From SB25 sp050180705 (GTDB lineage: Bacteria; Bacteroidota; Bacteroidia; Bacteroidales; Tenuifilaceae), in assembly GCA_050180705.1 (NCBI GenBank), contig JBFXDX010000005.1, positions 171,876 through 235,875 on the forward strand: DNA of 64,000 nt, given 5' to 3'. The translations under genes were made by a program, and so were the position numbers. Under the pieces are notes generated by a model. It did no database searches, was not told where the DNA came from, and saw only the letters and a list, made by a program, of their open reading frames with translations. Below, in pieces: positions 25,206-35,644 of the stretch; position 1 is the stretch's first letter; every line of letters begins with the position of its first letter.

Positions 25206-26711
25206 ATGAATGCTGAGTACATTCTATCGCTCGATCAGGGAACGTCTAGTTCTCGCGCGGTGCTTTTCGATCGATTCCAGCAACCGCTTGGAATTGAGCA
25301 GATGGAGTTTCCTCAATATTATCCAGCTGATGGTTGGGTTGAACATAATCCTGAGGAAATTTGGGATACTCAGATAAAAGTTGCAAATCAACTTCTTGCG
25401 CGACTTAAGATTAATCCGGAAAGTATTGCGGCAATTGGAATAACCAATCAGCGTGAAACAACTGTTGTTTGGGATCGAGAAACTGGACGTCCAATTCACA
25501 ATGCAATTGTATGGCAGGATCGCCGAACAGCTAATATCTGTGAGACACTAAAATCTAGTAGTTTTGCAGATTATGTTACGAAAAGTACGGGTTTGGTGAT
25601 AGACTCATATTTTTCTGCAACAAAGTTAAGTTGGATCTTAAAGAATGTTCCAGGTGCGATGAATCTTGCACAAAAAGGACGATTGGCTTTTGGAACTATA
25701 GACACTTGGCTGCTTTGGAAGCTCTCAGGTGGAAAAGTTCATGCTACCGACGTCTCCAATGCATCGCGTACAATGCTTTTCAATATTTCAAACTTGAGTT
25801 GGGATGATGAAATTCTTAAATATTTTGGAATTCCCAAAGTTATCCTACCTGAAGTTAAGGCATCATCGGGCATATTTGGCTATACAGAATCAGGAGTTTT
25901 AGGCAATAAAGCAATTCCAATTGCAGGAATATTGGGCGATCAGCAAGCTGCTTTATTCGGTCAGCGTTGCCTGGAACCTGGTGATTTGAAGAATACATAT
26001 GGTACTGGCTGTTTTATGTTGATGAATACAGGTAAAAGAATTGTGAGTACCGATTCGGGATTGCTTTCTACAATTGCTTGGCAGGTTGGTGATGATGTTT
26101 CTTACGCTTTAGAGGGAAGTGTTTTTATTGCAGGCGCTGCTGTTAAATGGTTGCGCGATGGTTTAAAGATTATCCAAACGGCTTCAGAAACTGAAGGCAT
26201 TGCCATGTCCATTACAGATAGTCATGGAGTTTATGTTGTTCCTGCATTTACAGGGTTAGGGGCACCATACTGGGATATGTATGCACGAGGGGCTATTGTT
26301 GGAATATCGCAAGGTGTAACTGATAAGCATTTGATTCGTGCCACATTAGAATCGTTAGCATACCAAACTCGCGATATAGTTGGATTGATGGAAGATAGTT
26401 CGGGAATAGCATTAAAAAGTTTAAAGGCTGATGGCGGTGCTTCTGCAAATAATTTTATTATGCAATTTCAGGCCGATATACTGAATGTCCCTGTTGAATG
26501 TCCTGTCTCAACTGAGGCAACAGCCCTTGGCGCTGCTTTAATGGCAGGACTTGCTGTTGAGTTTTATAGTTTGGATGATATAAAAAAAGGAACTCCAGGT
26601 AAAAGGGTTTATCGGCCTAGTATGTCGTTTGAACTTCGTTCTAGATTGTATAAAGGATGGCGGAAAGCGGTTAAAAGAGCACAGCGTTGGGTTGACGATG
26701 ATTTGGAATAA
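25206..26711 (+). CDS. glpK: Glycerol kinase
   Basis: Phosphorylates glycerol to sn-glycerol 3-phosphate. FGGY-family kinase: the N-terminal phosphate-binding loop is YILSLDQGTSSSRAVLFD, with WVEHNPEEIW, NQRETTVVWD, GDQQAALFGQ and a C-terminal GLGAPYWD. I start at the ATG at 25206 (501 residues, the family length) because the earlier frame at 25161 would run through the terminator stem. No glpF or glpD lies next to it. A lipoprotein gene follows after 30 bases on the same strand. Confidence 0.95.
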   Translation: MNAEYILSLDQGTSSSRAVLFDRFQQPLGIEQMEFPQYYPADGWVEHNPEEIWDTQIKVANQLLARLKINPESIAAIGITNQRETTVVWDRETGRPIHNAIVWQDRRTANICETLKSSSFADYVTKSTGLVIDSYFSATKLSWILKNVPGAMNLAQKGRLAFGTIDTWLLWKLSGGKVHATDVSNASRTMLFNISNLSWDDEILKYFGIPKVILPEVKASSGIFGYTESGVLGNKAIPIAGILGDQQAALFGQRCLEPGDLKNTYGTGCFMLMNTGKRIVSTDSGLLSTIAWQVGDDVSYALEGSVFIAGAAVKWLRDGLKIIQTASETEGIAMSITDSHGVYVVPAFTGLGAPYWDMYARGAIVGISQGVTDKHLIRATLESLAYQTRDIVGLMEDSSGIALKSLKADGGASANNFIMQFQADILNVPVECPVSTEATALGAALMAGLAVEFYSLDDIKKGTPGKRVYRPSMSFELRSRLYKGWRKAVKRAQRWVDDDLE

Positions 26712-26741
26712 TAATTGGTGATATTTTGTAAAAGTATAAAG

Positions 26742-27263
26742 ATGAATAGACTTAGAAACATTGTTTTATTGGTATTGGTTGGATTAACGTTTGCAAGTTG
26801 CTCCAAATTTAAAGGCATTGACATTAAAGGGGTAAAGGATGTTAAGTTTAAGGGAATGCAGAATGGGGTCATATTTCTGAACCTTACGTTTGATGTGGAC
26901 AACCCTAATTCAAAAAAGATTGTAATTAAGAATTTTGAGTTTAATGCTTGGCTAAATGATAGGGCATTAGGGAAACTCCGAAGTACAGAGAAGATTGTTT
27001 TAGTTCCAGAAACTAGAGCCGATTATGTTGTTCCTGTCGAAATAAAGTTGCGCACAGCTGCCGATGCATTTAAGTTGCTAGGATCTGGGAAAAAATTACT
27101 TTCAATGATTAAAGTAGAGGGCTATGTTAAGGGTGGCAAATTTCCTATTGTTAAAAAAATAAAAATTCCGAAGCAGACTCTCGATAGTTTAATGAAAGAG
27201 AAACAAAATAAGTTAGTTATAACAGATACATTGTCCAGAGGTGTTCAAGAGAGCAATAATTAG
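26742..27263 (+). CDS. LEA type 2 (WHy-domain) lipoprotein
   Basis: A 173-residue lipoprotein: start at 26742 gives a signal peptide with lipobox FASC (Cys20). The body contains a WHy/LEA_2 immunoglobulin-like domain, seen as NGVIFLNLTFDVDNPN (the 'vDNPN' signature), VIKNFEFNAWLND and VPVEIKLRTAADAFKLL. Members are linked to desiccation or stress tolerance in plants; in bacteria the role is undefined. It follows glpK by 30 bases and may be co-transcribed with it. Confidence 0.82.
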   Translation: MNRLRNIVLLVLVGLTFASCSKFKGIDIKGVKDVKFKGMQNGVIFLNLTFDVDNPNSKKIVIKNFEFNAWLNDRALGKLRSTEKIVLVPETRADYVVPVEIKLRTAADAFKLLGSGKKLLSMIKVEGYVKGGKFPIVKKIKIPKQTLDSLMKEKQNKLVITDTLSRGVQESNN

Positions 27264-27280
27264 TATTCAAAACATTTTGC

Positions 27281-27288
27281 TAACTTTG
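27281..27288 (+). promoter_or_regulatory. Candidate -7 box before the SPOR gene
   Basis: TAACTTTG matches TAnnTTTG and is followed by CC, as commonly seen in this phylum. No clear TTG lies 19-21 bases upstream. It sits 20 bases before the ATG. Confidence 0.45.
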
Positions 27289-27308
27289 CCGCAGAATTTT
27301 CAAATTTA

Positions 27309-27773
27309 ATGAGAAGATATTTATCAATACTAGTACTGCTTTTTGCAACGAGTAATTTAGTTGCACAGGATCTCAATAGCGACAATGAGATTGATAATAT
27401 CATTAAACAACTTCAGGAGAACAAACCCAATCAGGGGCAAGTTATAATAAGACAAGATCCTCAGATTGCAAATTTACTCGACCTACATGTTTTGCAGAAT
27501 GCAAAAAATCCTGGGATGCAGGGTTTTAGAATTCGAGTTTTCTTTGAACTTGGCCAGATGGCACGTAAAAACTCCGAAGAGTCTATGCGTGTTTTTATGG
27601 AGAAATATCCTGGTGTGAAGGTTTACCAGAGTTACGATAATCCATACTGGAAAATTTCTGTGGGCGATTTTCGTTCGCGCGAGAGTGCTCAGAAGTTTTA
27701 CCAACAACTACTTGTCGATTACCCTAAAGCATTCATAATACCCGACTGGGTTAATTTCCCATCGCTGGAGTAG
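27309..27773 (+). CDS. SPOR-domain periplasmic protein
   Basis: Small exported protein (154 residues, signal peptide ending NLVAQ). A short linker (residues 20-75) precedes a SPOR domain: FRIRVFFELGQMARKN, then YPGVKVYQSYDNPYWKISVG, then DFRSRESAQKFYQQL. SPOR domains bind denuded peptidoglycan at division sites, so it probably acts in the cell wall. It is four bases from the transketolase gene and likely shares its transcript. Confidence 0.85.
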   Translation: MRRYLSILVLLFATSNLVAQDLNSDNEIDNIIKQLQENKPNQGQVIIRQDPQIANLLDLHVLQNAKNPGMQGFRIRVFFELGQMARKNSEESMRVFMEKYPGVKVYQSYDNPYWKISVGDFRSRESAQKFYQQLLVDYPKAFIIPDWVNFPSLE

Positions 27774-27777
27774 AAGT

Positions 27778-28623
27778 ATGAAAACAACAGAGGTACAGCA
27801 GCTGATCGCCGTGTCAAAAAGAATCCGAGAGGATGTGATAACGAGTCTGGCTGCCGCTGGCTCTGGACATTTGGGTGGTTCGCTTGGTCTTGCCGATGTT
27901 TTCTCTACACTTTATTTTAATACATTAAATCATCGTCCCAATGAGCCTTTATGGGCAGAAAGGGATAGGTTGATACTTTCCATAGGTCACGTAGCGCCAG
28001 TGCTATACGCATCATTAGCAAATGCGGGTTACTTTTCTAGAGAGGAACTTTTAACCTTACGCAAGTTCGGAACTCGTTTACAGGGACATCCTGGGCGCGA
28101 TCACGGTTTGCCAGGAATTGAGCTTTCTGCAGGCTCGTTAGGACAAGGTTTGTCGGTTGCTGTGGGAATGGCATTGTCCGCAAAAATTGATAATGCAGGT
28201 TGGAGAGTTTACTCCATTCACGGCGATGGAGAACTTCAGGAAGGCTCAATATGGGAAGCGGCAATGAGTGCTTCGCACTACAAACTCGATAATCTAGTTG
28301 CAATAGTTGATAGGAATTTCTGTCAGATTGATGGTAAAACATCAAGTGTGATGGAACTTGAACCGCTTGCTGAAAAATGGAAAGCATTTGGTTGGAATGT
28401 GTTAGAATGCAATGGGAACAGTATTGAAAGTTTAATATCGACATTAGATTTAGCAAATAAACACAATGGTTCTCCAACGGTTATTATTGCCAAAACCAAG
28501 ATGGGATTTGGGGTAAGATCTATTGAGGACGATTACCGTTGGCACGGAAAAGCACCAAGCGCTGATGAGGCCGCAAGGTTTTTGACAGAGTTAGATGAAT
28601 ACTATTCTACAATATTAAGTTAG
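27778..28623 (+). CDS. Transketolase, N-terminal (TPP-binding) subunit
   Basis: Split-transketolase A subunit for the non-oxidative pentose phosphate pathway. Thiamine diphosphate binding is shown by GSGHLGGSLGLADVF, LSIGHVAPVLYASL, and the motif GDGELQEGSIWEAA to VAIVDRNFCQ, equivalent to the GDG-N motif. At 281 residues it is exactly the N-terminal half. The partner subunit starts directly after its stop (TAG then ATG), so the two are translationally coupled. A related 'apulose-4-phosphate transketolase' cannot be ruled out. Confidence 0.9.
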   Translation: MKTTEVQQLIAVSKRIREDVITSLAAAGSGHLGGSLGLADVFSTLYFNTLNHRPNEPLWAERDRLILSIGHVAPVLYASLANAGYFSREELLTLRKFGTRLQGHPGRDHGLPGIELSAGSLGQGLSVAVGMALSAKIDNAGWRVYSIHGDGELQEGSIWEAAMSASHYKLDNLVAIVDRNFCQIDGKTSSVMELEPLAEKWKAFGWNVLECNGNSIESLISTLDLANKHNGSPTVIIAKTKMGFGVRSIEDDYRWHGKAPSADEAARFLTELDEYYSTILS

Positions 28624-29580
28624 ATGTATATAAATAAAGGCGATAAGTTACCACGGATTGGTTTTGGCGAAGGGATTGTAGAAATTGGCAAGCTCTCGTC
28701 GAAGGTTGTTGTGCTTGGAGCCGATATTACAGCATCGGTTGGATTGAATGGGTTTGCAGAGACCTTTCCTGACCGTTTTTTTTCATTTGGAATAGCAGAG
28801 CAGAATGTTGCTGCAGTTGCTGCAGGAATGGCGTTGACTGGTAAAGTGCCTGTCTTTAGTACTTACGGCGTTTTCGCTGCATTGCGAGCTGCTGATCAAA
28901 TTAGACTTTCAATCTGCTACAACAATGTAAAGGTGATGATTGGAGGGGCATACGCAGGGATATCTGTAGGACCGGATGGTGCAACGCATCAGGCTCTTGA
29001 GGATATTGCTTATATTCGTGCATTACCCAATATGACTTTGATTTCACCTTGCGATGCAAATCAGACAAGAGTAGCAACTATTGAGGCATTTAAAAATATA
29101 GAAGGGCCTGTTTACATCAGATTTGGACGTGAACCTGTGCTCAATTTTACAGAGGAGGAACAGGAGTTTGTAATAGGCAGGGGGCAGACTCTAAGGCACG
29201 GAACAGATGTAACCATAGTGGCAACAGGCAATATGGTTTGGGAGGCATTGCAGGCTGCTGAAATGCTAAAAGATAGGGGAATTAATGCGCAAGTTATCAA
29301 TATACATACAATTAAACCGATAGATTCAGAGTTGTTGATTCAGGCAGCAAGAGAAACTGGAGCAGTAGTTACTGTGGAGGAGCATCAGGTGAATGGTGGA
29401 TTGGGGAGTGCTGTTGCAGAGGTTTTAGTGAGAAATTTTCCAGTTCCAATGGAAATAGTTGGTATGCCCGATTGCTTTGGAGAATCAGGTACTCCAGCGG
29501 AACTTCTTCAGAAGTACGGTTTAAATTCGGGCAACATAGCCCAAAAAGTTTTCGATGTAATTAAGAGAAAAAGAGTGTAA
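28624..29580 (+). CDS. Transketolase, C-terminal (pyrimidine-binding) subunit
   Basis: B subunit of the split transketolase, 318 residues. The Pyr-domain motif is FSFGIAEQNVAAVAAGMAL with the catalytic Glu, and VFSTYGVFAALRAADQIR follows. The C-terminal domain starts VTIVATGNMVWEAL and ends with VVTVEEHQVNGGLGSAVAE. It abuts the A-subunit gene with no gap. A short terminator hairpin follows seven bases after the stop. Confidence 0.9.
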   Translation: MYINKGDKLPRIGFGEGIVEIGKLSSKVVVLGADITASVGLNGFAETFPDRFFSFGIAEQNVAAVAAGMALTGKVPVFSTYGVFAALRAADQIRLSICYNNVKVMIGGAYAGISVGPDGATHQALEDIAYIRALPNMTLISPCDANQTRVATIEAFKNIEGPVYIRFGREPVLNFTEEEQEFVIGRGQTLRHGTDVTIVATGNMVWEALQAAEMLKDRGINAQVINIHTIKPIDSELLIQAARETGAVVTVEEHQVNGGLGSAVAEVLVRNFPVPMEIVGMPDCFGESGTPAELLQKYGLNSGNIAQKVFDVIKRKRV

Positions 29581-29586
29581 TATTGC

Positions 29587-29612
29587 AGGTAGATTTATCA
29601 TCTACCTTTTTT
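29587..29612 (+). terminator. Terminator hairpin between transketolase and purF-like gene
   Basis: Stem AGGTAGAT (29587-29594) with ATCTACCT (29600-29607), loop TTATC, T-run to 29612. Only 17 bases remain before the purF ATG, so it may also act as an attenuator for that gene. Confidence 0.8.
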
Positions 29613-29629
29613 ATTGAAAGGAAAAGAAA

Positions 29630-31528
<1,899 letters not shown>

Positions 31529-31574
31529 AATTTGTTTCCAGTATTAACAGAAAGTTTGGTAGAGAAGTAAATAA

Positions 31575-31612
31575 AAGAGCCGATTATTGGAAAATCGGCT
31601 CTTATTTTTTTT
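31575..31612. terminator. Terminator between purF and glsB
   Basis: 11-bp stem AAGAGCCGATT (31575-31585) with AATCGGCTCTT (31593-31603), loop ATTGGAA, then ATTTTTTTT. The strong T-run serves the rightward gene. Confidence 0.92.
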
Positions 31613-31653
31613 GCCAAGACTGTATATGCTAGATAAAATTATCCGTATTGTTT

Positions 31654-32610
31654 TTAATTCTTCCTTAGTCCAAGTGCATACTTTTCTTTGATTTTCTTCA
31701 GGAAAGAGGAAATATGCCTTTCCACTTTGTGCTGATAAATATCTGGAATGGTAATTAGTATGCCAGTTTCTTCAACCTCGCCAAATTCGTGATTTATTAC
31801 GGTACCAAATACTTTCATGGAGGGACTAATATTCATGTACGAGTTGATGAGTGGAGGAATTTTTTCGCCAAGTTCCCTTATTTTGTGCGATAGTATTTTA
31901 TAATCCTCTGCGTATGTTTGTCCTCGGAAGATAGAGGAAAGTTGATCTCTATCCATATGAACCTCAATTGGATTTATCGGTATTACCAAACCCTCATTGT
32001 CGTGAAAGTATTTTTCGAAGAAGTAAAACAGCAGATTGCGTGCATCTACATTATAAGAGTTATACATGGTTACTTTTCCGAAGAAATACTTTATGTGTGG
32101 GTTGAGTACAATTAGGGCTCCTAGTCCATCCCAAAGGTTATCCAAGGCGTACAAACCTTTTCCAGTTCGAGTAAGAGCTTGATATTTGGGTTGGACAAAG
32201 GATCGTCCAAGTTCTATCATTTGAGGCATGTACTCGTTCTGGAATTTTACGGAGAAGTTAAATAAATGCTTGGTCGATAGATTTATCTCTTCGCCTTTGG
32301 TTGGATCGATACTGTGGTAGCGATATCCGCCCAGTATTTCACGCTCCTTGGGATCCCAAACTATTAGTTGCTTGTAGCAATTGCTGCAAATGTCGTACTC
32401 GTCTATATCTACTTCAGCACCAGTGCCACCTCCTGCCGAACGGAAAGTTAACTCTCTTAATCGGCCAACCTCGCGCATCAAATTCGGTGAATTATGATGT
32501 GTGAATATGTAAAGTTCGTTATTGGCGTTGTTGGTATGTCTTACAAATTTGTCGGGTGTAAGTTCATCCATTAAGAGTTTTCTATCGACTGGCTCAATTA
32601 TTTGTTTCAT
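31654..32610 (-). CDS. glsB: Glycine N-acyltransferase of glycine-lipid synthesis (GNAT)
   Basis: Transfers a 3-hydroxy-acyl chain from acyl carrier protein to glycine, the first step to glycine and flavo-type lipids in Bacteroidota. The protein resembles the OlsB/hemolysin-type GNAT family: RLRELTFRSAGGGTG, YDICSNCYKQLIVWD, GGYRYHSID and ELGRSFVQPKYQ are its landmark segments. It follows the acyltransferase gene by 36 bases, the same partnership as the characterised glsB-glsA pair of Bacteroides thetaiotaomicron. OlsB (ornithine lipids) is the alternative on sequence alone; phylum and pairing favour GlsB. Confidence 0.82.
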   Translation of the reverse strand: MKQIIEPVDRKLLMDELTPDKFVRHTNNANNELYIFTHHNSPNLMREVGRLRELTFRSAGGGTGAEVDIDEYDICSNCYKQLIVWDPKEREILGGYRYHSIDPTKGEEINLSTKHLFNFSVKFQNEYMPQMIELGRSFVQPKYQALTRTGKGLYALDNLWDGLGALIVLNPHIKYFFGKVTMYNSYNVDARNLLFYFFEKYFHDNEGLVIPINPIEVHMDRDQLSSIFRGQTYAEDYKILSHKIRELGEKIPPLINSYMNISPSMKVFGTVINHEFGEVEETGILITIPDIYQHKVERHISSFLKKIKEKYALGLRKN

Positions 32611-32646
32611 CTCTAGTAAAAATAAAAAGCAAAGTTACGTCTAATA

Positions 32647-33483
32647 TTATTTTTTGGTTTGCATTTGGTAAACAATATTTTTAACCCATGCGGCCCAACT
32701 TAAAGGAGTTCTTGAATTATCGAAGGTTTGATAAGGTATAGGTTTTCCAATTTTAATGCTGATACGTTTCCCTTTCTGCTTAAACATTTCATCAACTAAA
32801 TAAAGCATCTCCAAATTTGCTTTTATTCCCAAAGATGTTCTTAGTCGGGCAAGATTGTAAAAGAATTTGGAATTTTGTCCTGTAAAAAATACAGGAACAA
32901 CATCGCGTTCGTGCTTTACCGATTTTCTGATGAAGTTCTTTTTCCACTCAAGATCTACAATGCTGCCATGTTGTTTTCTAGAGCACAATCCTGCGGGGAA
33001 ATAAAGTATTTGCGATGATGATGTATAAGCATCCTCAATAAGTTGTGCATTCTGAGTAGATTGGGCTCCATGTTTGTTCACCGGAATAAAAACATTGTGG
33101 AGCTGTGTTATATGCATTAGAAGATCGTTCACAGGAAACTTCACTTCAGGAAATTTTTTGCCAAGCAAATGTATTAGGATCATTCCATCCAATCCACCCA
33201 GCGGATGATTCGATGCAAAAATATAGTTTCCATTAAGATCAACATTCTCTAACCCTTCAACTGTATAGGTTACACACATCACTTTAAGAACCTCATCGAT
33301 AAAAGCAACGCCTGTTTTGTCGCCGTGCTTTTCGAGGATTTCATTTATCTCGTTCTGATGAATAATTCTTTTTAGGTAGTTGATTATAAACCGGGGTAGG
33401 ATCTTTAATAGCCGAGGATTTTTTGATGCAATTACCTTATCGATATCGATAAACTTTTCTTTTTCCACCTTTTGCGATTCCAA
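32647..33483 (-). CDS. glsA: O-acyltransferase of glycine-lipid synthesis
   Basis: PlsC-type acyltransferase that adds the second acyl chain to N-acylglycine. The acyl-transfer motif is FASNHPLGGLDGMIL, the variant HPLGGxD seen in this group. FPAGLCSRKQ and the central VPVFFTGQNSKFF follow. The peptide has no signal. The frame opens with TTG at 33483; a GTG at 33468 is an alternative start and I cannot choose from sequence alone. It lies upstream of glsB in one transcript with MarC possibly ahead of it. Confidence 0.82.
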   Translation of the reverse strand: MESQKVEKEKFIDIDKVIASKNPRLLKILPRFIINYLKRIIHQNEINEILEKHGDKTGVAFIDEVLKVMCVTYTVEGLENVDLNGNYIFASNHPLGGLDGMILIHLLGKKFPEVKFPVNDLLMHITQLHNVFIPVNKHGAQSTQNAQLIEDAYTSSSQILYFPAGLCSRKQHGSIVDLEWKKNFIRKSVKHERDVVPVFFTGQNSKFFYNLARLRTSLGIKANLEMLYLVDEMFKQKGKRISIKIGKPIPYQTFDNSRTPLSWAAWVKNIVYQMQTKK

Positions 33484-33538
33484 TATTTTTGCAAATATAG
33501 TAAACCTCTTAGGTTTTTGTAATTAAGTGGATGTTAGA

Positions 33539-34162
33539 TTATACTGATTTTATTAATTCGGTTACAAATGTCCACACTCCATTAAGCACCATTTGAACTC
33601 CAATAGTGGCGACTATCAGCCCAAAGATTCTTACGAGAGGGTTCATTAAATTGTACTTTGAAAGGAATTTTCCTATGTGTCGGGCGTAAATCATAAAAAC
33701 AAGATTTATTGCCAATGCCGCAGCAATTGAGACAATTGTATTGGTATGCCCGTAATGTGCAGGAAATGTAACAGCAGCGGTTATAGTTGCAGGACCAGCA
33801 ATCATTGGGATAGCAATTGGAACGGCAGTAATATCCTTAATGGTGATATTTTTATCGACGTTAATAAACATCCCTTTCTGTAAGCCACTAATACCATTGT
33901 AGAAAAGTACAATTCCACAGGTTATTTGAAAAGCGTAAAGTTCTATGTGGAAAGCATAGCTGAATACAATTTGGCCAAGAAGGAGGAAGAATATTAGTAT
34001 TATAAATGCGGTTACCGTGGCTTTAATGGCAATTATTCGTGTACTAACTTCATCGAATTGATTTTGCAGGCTTGTTATTACAAACACCTTTTGTATTGGA
34101 TTTACCAGTGCAACTATTGCTACAAAGCAACTTAGCAGGAGTTTAACCTTGAATGCTAGCAT
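33539..34162 (-). CDS. MarC-family integral membrane protein
   Basis: A 207-residue inner-membrane protein of the MarC/YhgN family with six predicted helices. Conserved family pieces are ALVNPIQKVFVITSL near the start, AIPMIAGPATITAAV in the middle and RIFGLIVATIGVQMVLNG at the end. I use the ATG at 34162, since the GTG at 34195 would add eleven residues before the first helix. No proven transport substrate exists for the family. It is 55 bases upstream of glsA on the same strand. Confidence 0.85.
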   Translation of the reverse strand: MLAFKVKLLLSCFVAIVALVNPIQKVFVITSLQNQFDEVSTRIIAIKATVTAFIILIFFLLLGQIVFSYAFHIELYAFQITCGIVLFYNGISGLQKGMFINVDKNITIKDITAVPIAIPMIAGPATITAAVTFPAHYGHTNTIVSIAAALAINLVFMIYARHIGKFLSKYNLMNPLVRIFGLIVATIGVQMVLNGVWTFVTELIKSV

Positions 34163-34313
34163 TTTCTGATAGTTTATTAGTGTTGATAAGATCACTAAAA
34201 ATAAAAAAATATTTTTTTACAAATTGACTAGGGGTGGATGTAAAAACAGTTGTCATAGTACCAAAGGTGAGAGATTCATCTAAAGAAAAAGAATTTTAAA
34301 AACAAATAAAGTT

Positions 34314-35582
34314 ATGAAAACAACTGTAAAATTATTGGGTGCAGTATTAATGATTTTAGCAACAAATTACTTGTGGGCACAGCAGAAGGTTGATTCTACA
34401 GAAAGAAAATTTCAACTTACATTTATAACTCCAATAGGAACGAATGGCGTTGAGTCGGGAAACATAGTAAATAAACTTTCAATTAATATTCTTGCAGGCT
34501 ATAACGGCGGATTGAACGGTGCTGAGTTTGGTGTTTTTGCTAACATTTTAAAAGGCGATATGCGTGGTGCTCAGCTTGCTGGGTATGCCAATGTCAACCT
34601 TAAGACAGGAACGGGATTTCAGGGATCAGGTTTTTTAAACTATAACCAAACGGAATTTAGTGGAACTCAACTTTCGGGTTGTAGCAATATTGTGCTTGCA
34701 AATAGCCGGGGCTTTCAGGGTACTGGTTTTGTGAATGTGGTGAAGGGTAATTTTAAGGGTGTTCAGCTGGCTGGCTTTACCAATGTGGTTACCGATTCTA
34801 TTGATGGATTTCAGGGATCGGGTTTTGCTAATTATTCAAAGAGTAATACCCGTGGGCAGTTGAGCGGTTTTGCCAATTTTAATTTTAGTGATACAAAAGG
34901 ACCTCAAATCTGTGGATTCAGCAATATAAATACTGGCGATTTAAATGGTGCACAAATTTCGGGATTTGCAAATGTTAATACCAAATCGTTAAAGGGAGCA
35001 CAAATTTCAGGCTTTTTTAATTATACGAAAGTGCTAAAAGGATTGCAACTGGGAGCCTTCAATTATGTTGATTCTCTAGAAAAAGGTGTAGCTGTTGGTC
35101 TTTTAAGTTTTGTTCGAAATGGTTATCACACATTCGAAATTAGTGGCAATGAATCGATGTATGGAGTGTTGAGTTATAGAACTGGCACACGAAGTTTCTA
35201 TAATATTCTTGCAGTTGGAGCCTCGGTTCGGAATGAGAAAATTTATTGGGGATTTGGTTACGGTGTTGGAACTATTGTTCCAGTTAAAGGTCGGGTTGAC
35301 CTGAACTTCGAGGCCATTTGCTTTCATATTAATGAGGATGAGTGGGATTCCGACCAGTTAAATCTTCATAACAGGATCAATGCTTTAGTATCTATAAGGC
35401 TAACCAATAATTTAACTGTGTTTGGAGGTCCATCGTGGAATGTTTTAGTATCAGATATTACCGATGATAATGGCAATATTATAAAATCAGACTATGCTCC
35501 TTGGCATGTATTCAATAAGACATACAATGATAAAACAAACGTAAAAATGTACCCTGGATTTAGTGCCGGTATCCGATTTTAA
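34314..35582 (+). CDS. Exported repeat protein resembling LA_2272-family surface proteins
   Basis: A 422-residue protein with a signal peptide (cleavage near residue 22, WAQQ). Residues 69-257 form about twelve tandem 15-16-residue repeats with consensus G-x-Q-x-S-G-F-x-N followed by a variable polar part. The layout recalls the LA_2272 surface repeat-containing family. The regular short period suggests a beta-solenoid. The last 160 residues are strand-rich, ending YPGFSAGIRF, as an outer-membrane barrel or beta-sandwich might. It is a single gene convergent with the OmpA-type operon. Confidence 0.78.
   Translation: MKTTVKLLGAVLMILATNYLWAQQKVDSTERKFQLTFITPIGTNGVESGNIVNKLSINILAGYNGGLNGAEFGVFANILKGDMRGAQLAGYANVNLKTGTGFQGSGFLNYNQTEFSGTQLSGCSNIVLANSRGFQGTGFVNVVKGNFKGVQLAGFTNVVTDSIDGFQGSGFANYSKSNTRGQLSGFANFNFSDTKGPQICGFSNINTGDLNGAQISGFANVNTKSLKGAQISGFFNYTKVLKGLQLGAFNYVDSLEKGVAVGLLSFVRNGYHTFEISGNESMYGVLSYRTGTRSFYNILAVGASVRNEKIYWGFGYGVGTIVPVKGRVDLNFEAICFHINEDEWDSDQLNLHNRINALVSIRLTNNLTVFGGPSWNVLVSDITDDNGNIIKSDYAPWHVFNKTYNDKTNVKMYPGFSAGIRF
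34518..35084 (+). repeat. Tandem 48-base coding repeats (about twelve)
   Basis: Codon-level repeats encoding sixteen-residue units such as GAQLAGYANVNLKTGT and GFQGSGFANYSKSNTR. Protein-level conservation is clear while DNA-level identity is modest, so the array is old rather than freshly duplicated. Three units near the end are one residue short. Confidence 0.8.
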
Positions 35583-35601
35583 GAATATTTCTTTCACAAA
35601 G

Positions 35602-35627
35602 AAGGGACGTCAGTATCGACGTCCCTT
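35602..35627. terminator. Terminator between repeat protein and OmpA-type operon
   Basis: 10-bp perfect stem AAGGGACGTC (35602-35611) with GACGTCCCTT (35618-35627), loop AGTATC. It is weak in flanking T; best read as shared by the two convergent transcripts. Confidence 0.75.
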
Positions 35628-35644
35628 CCTGCTTTTATGGATTT

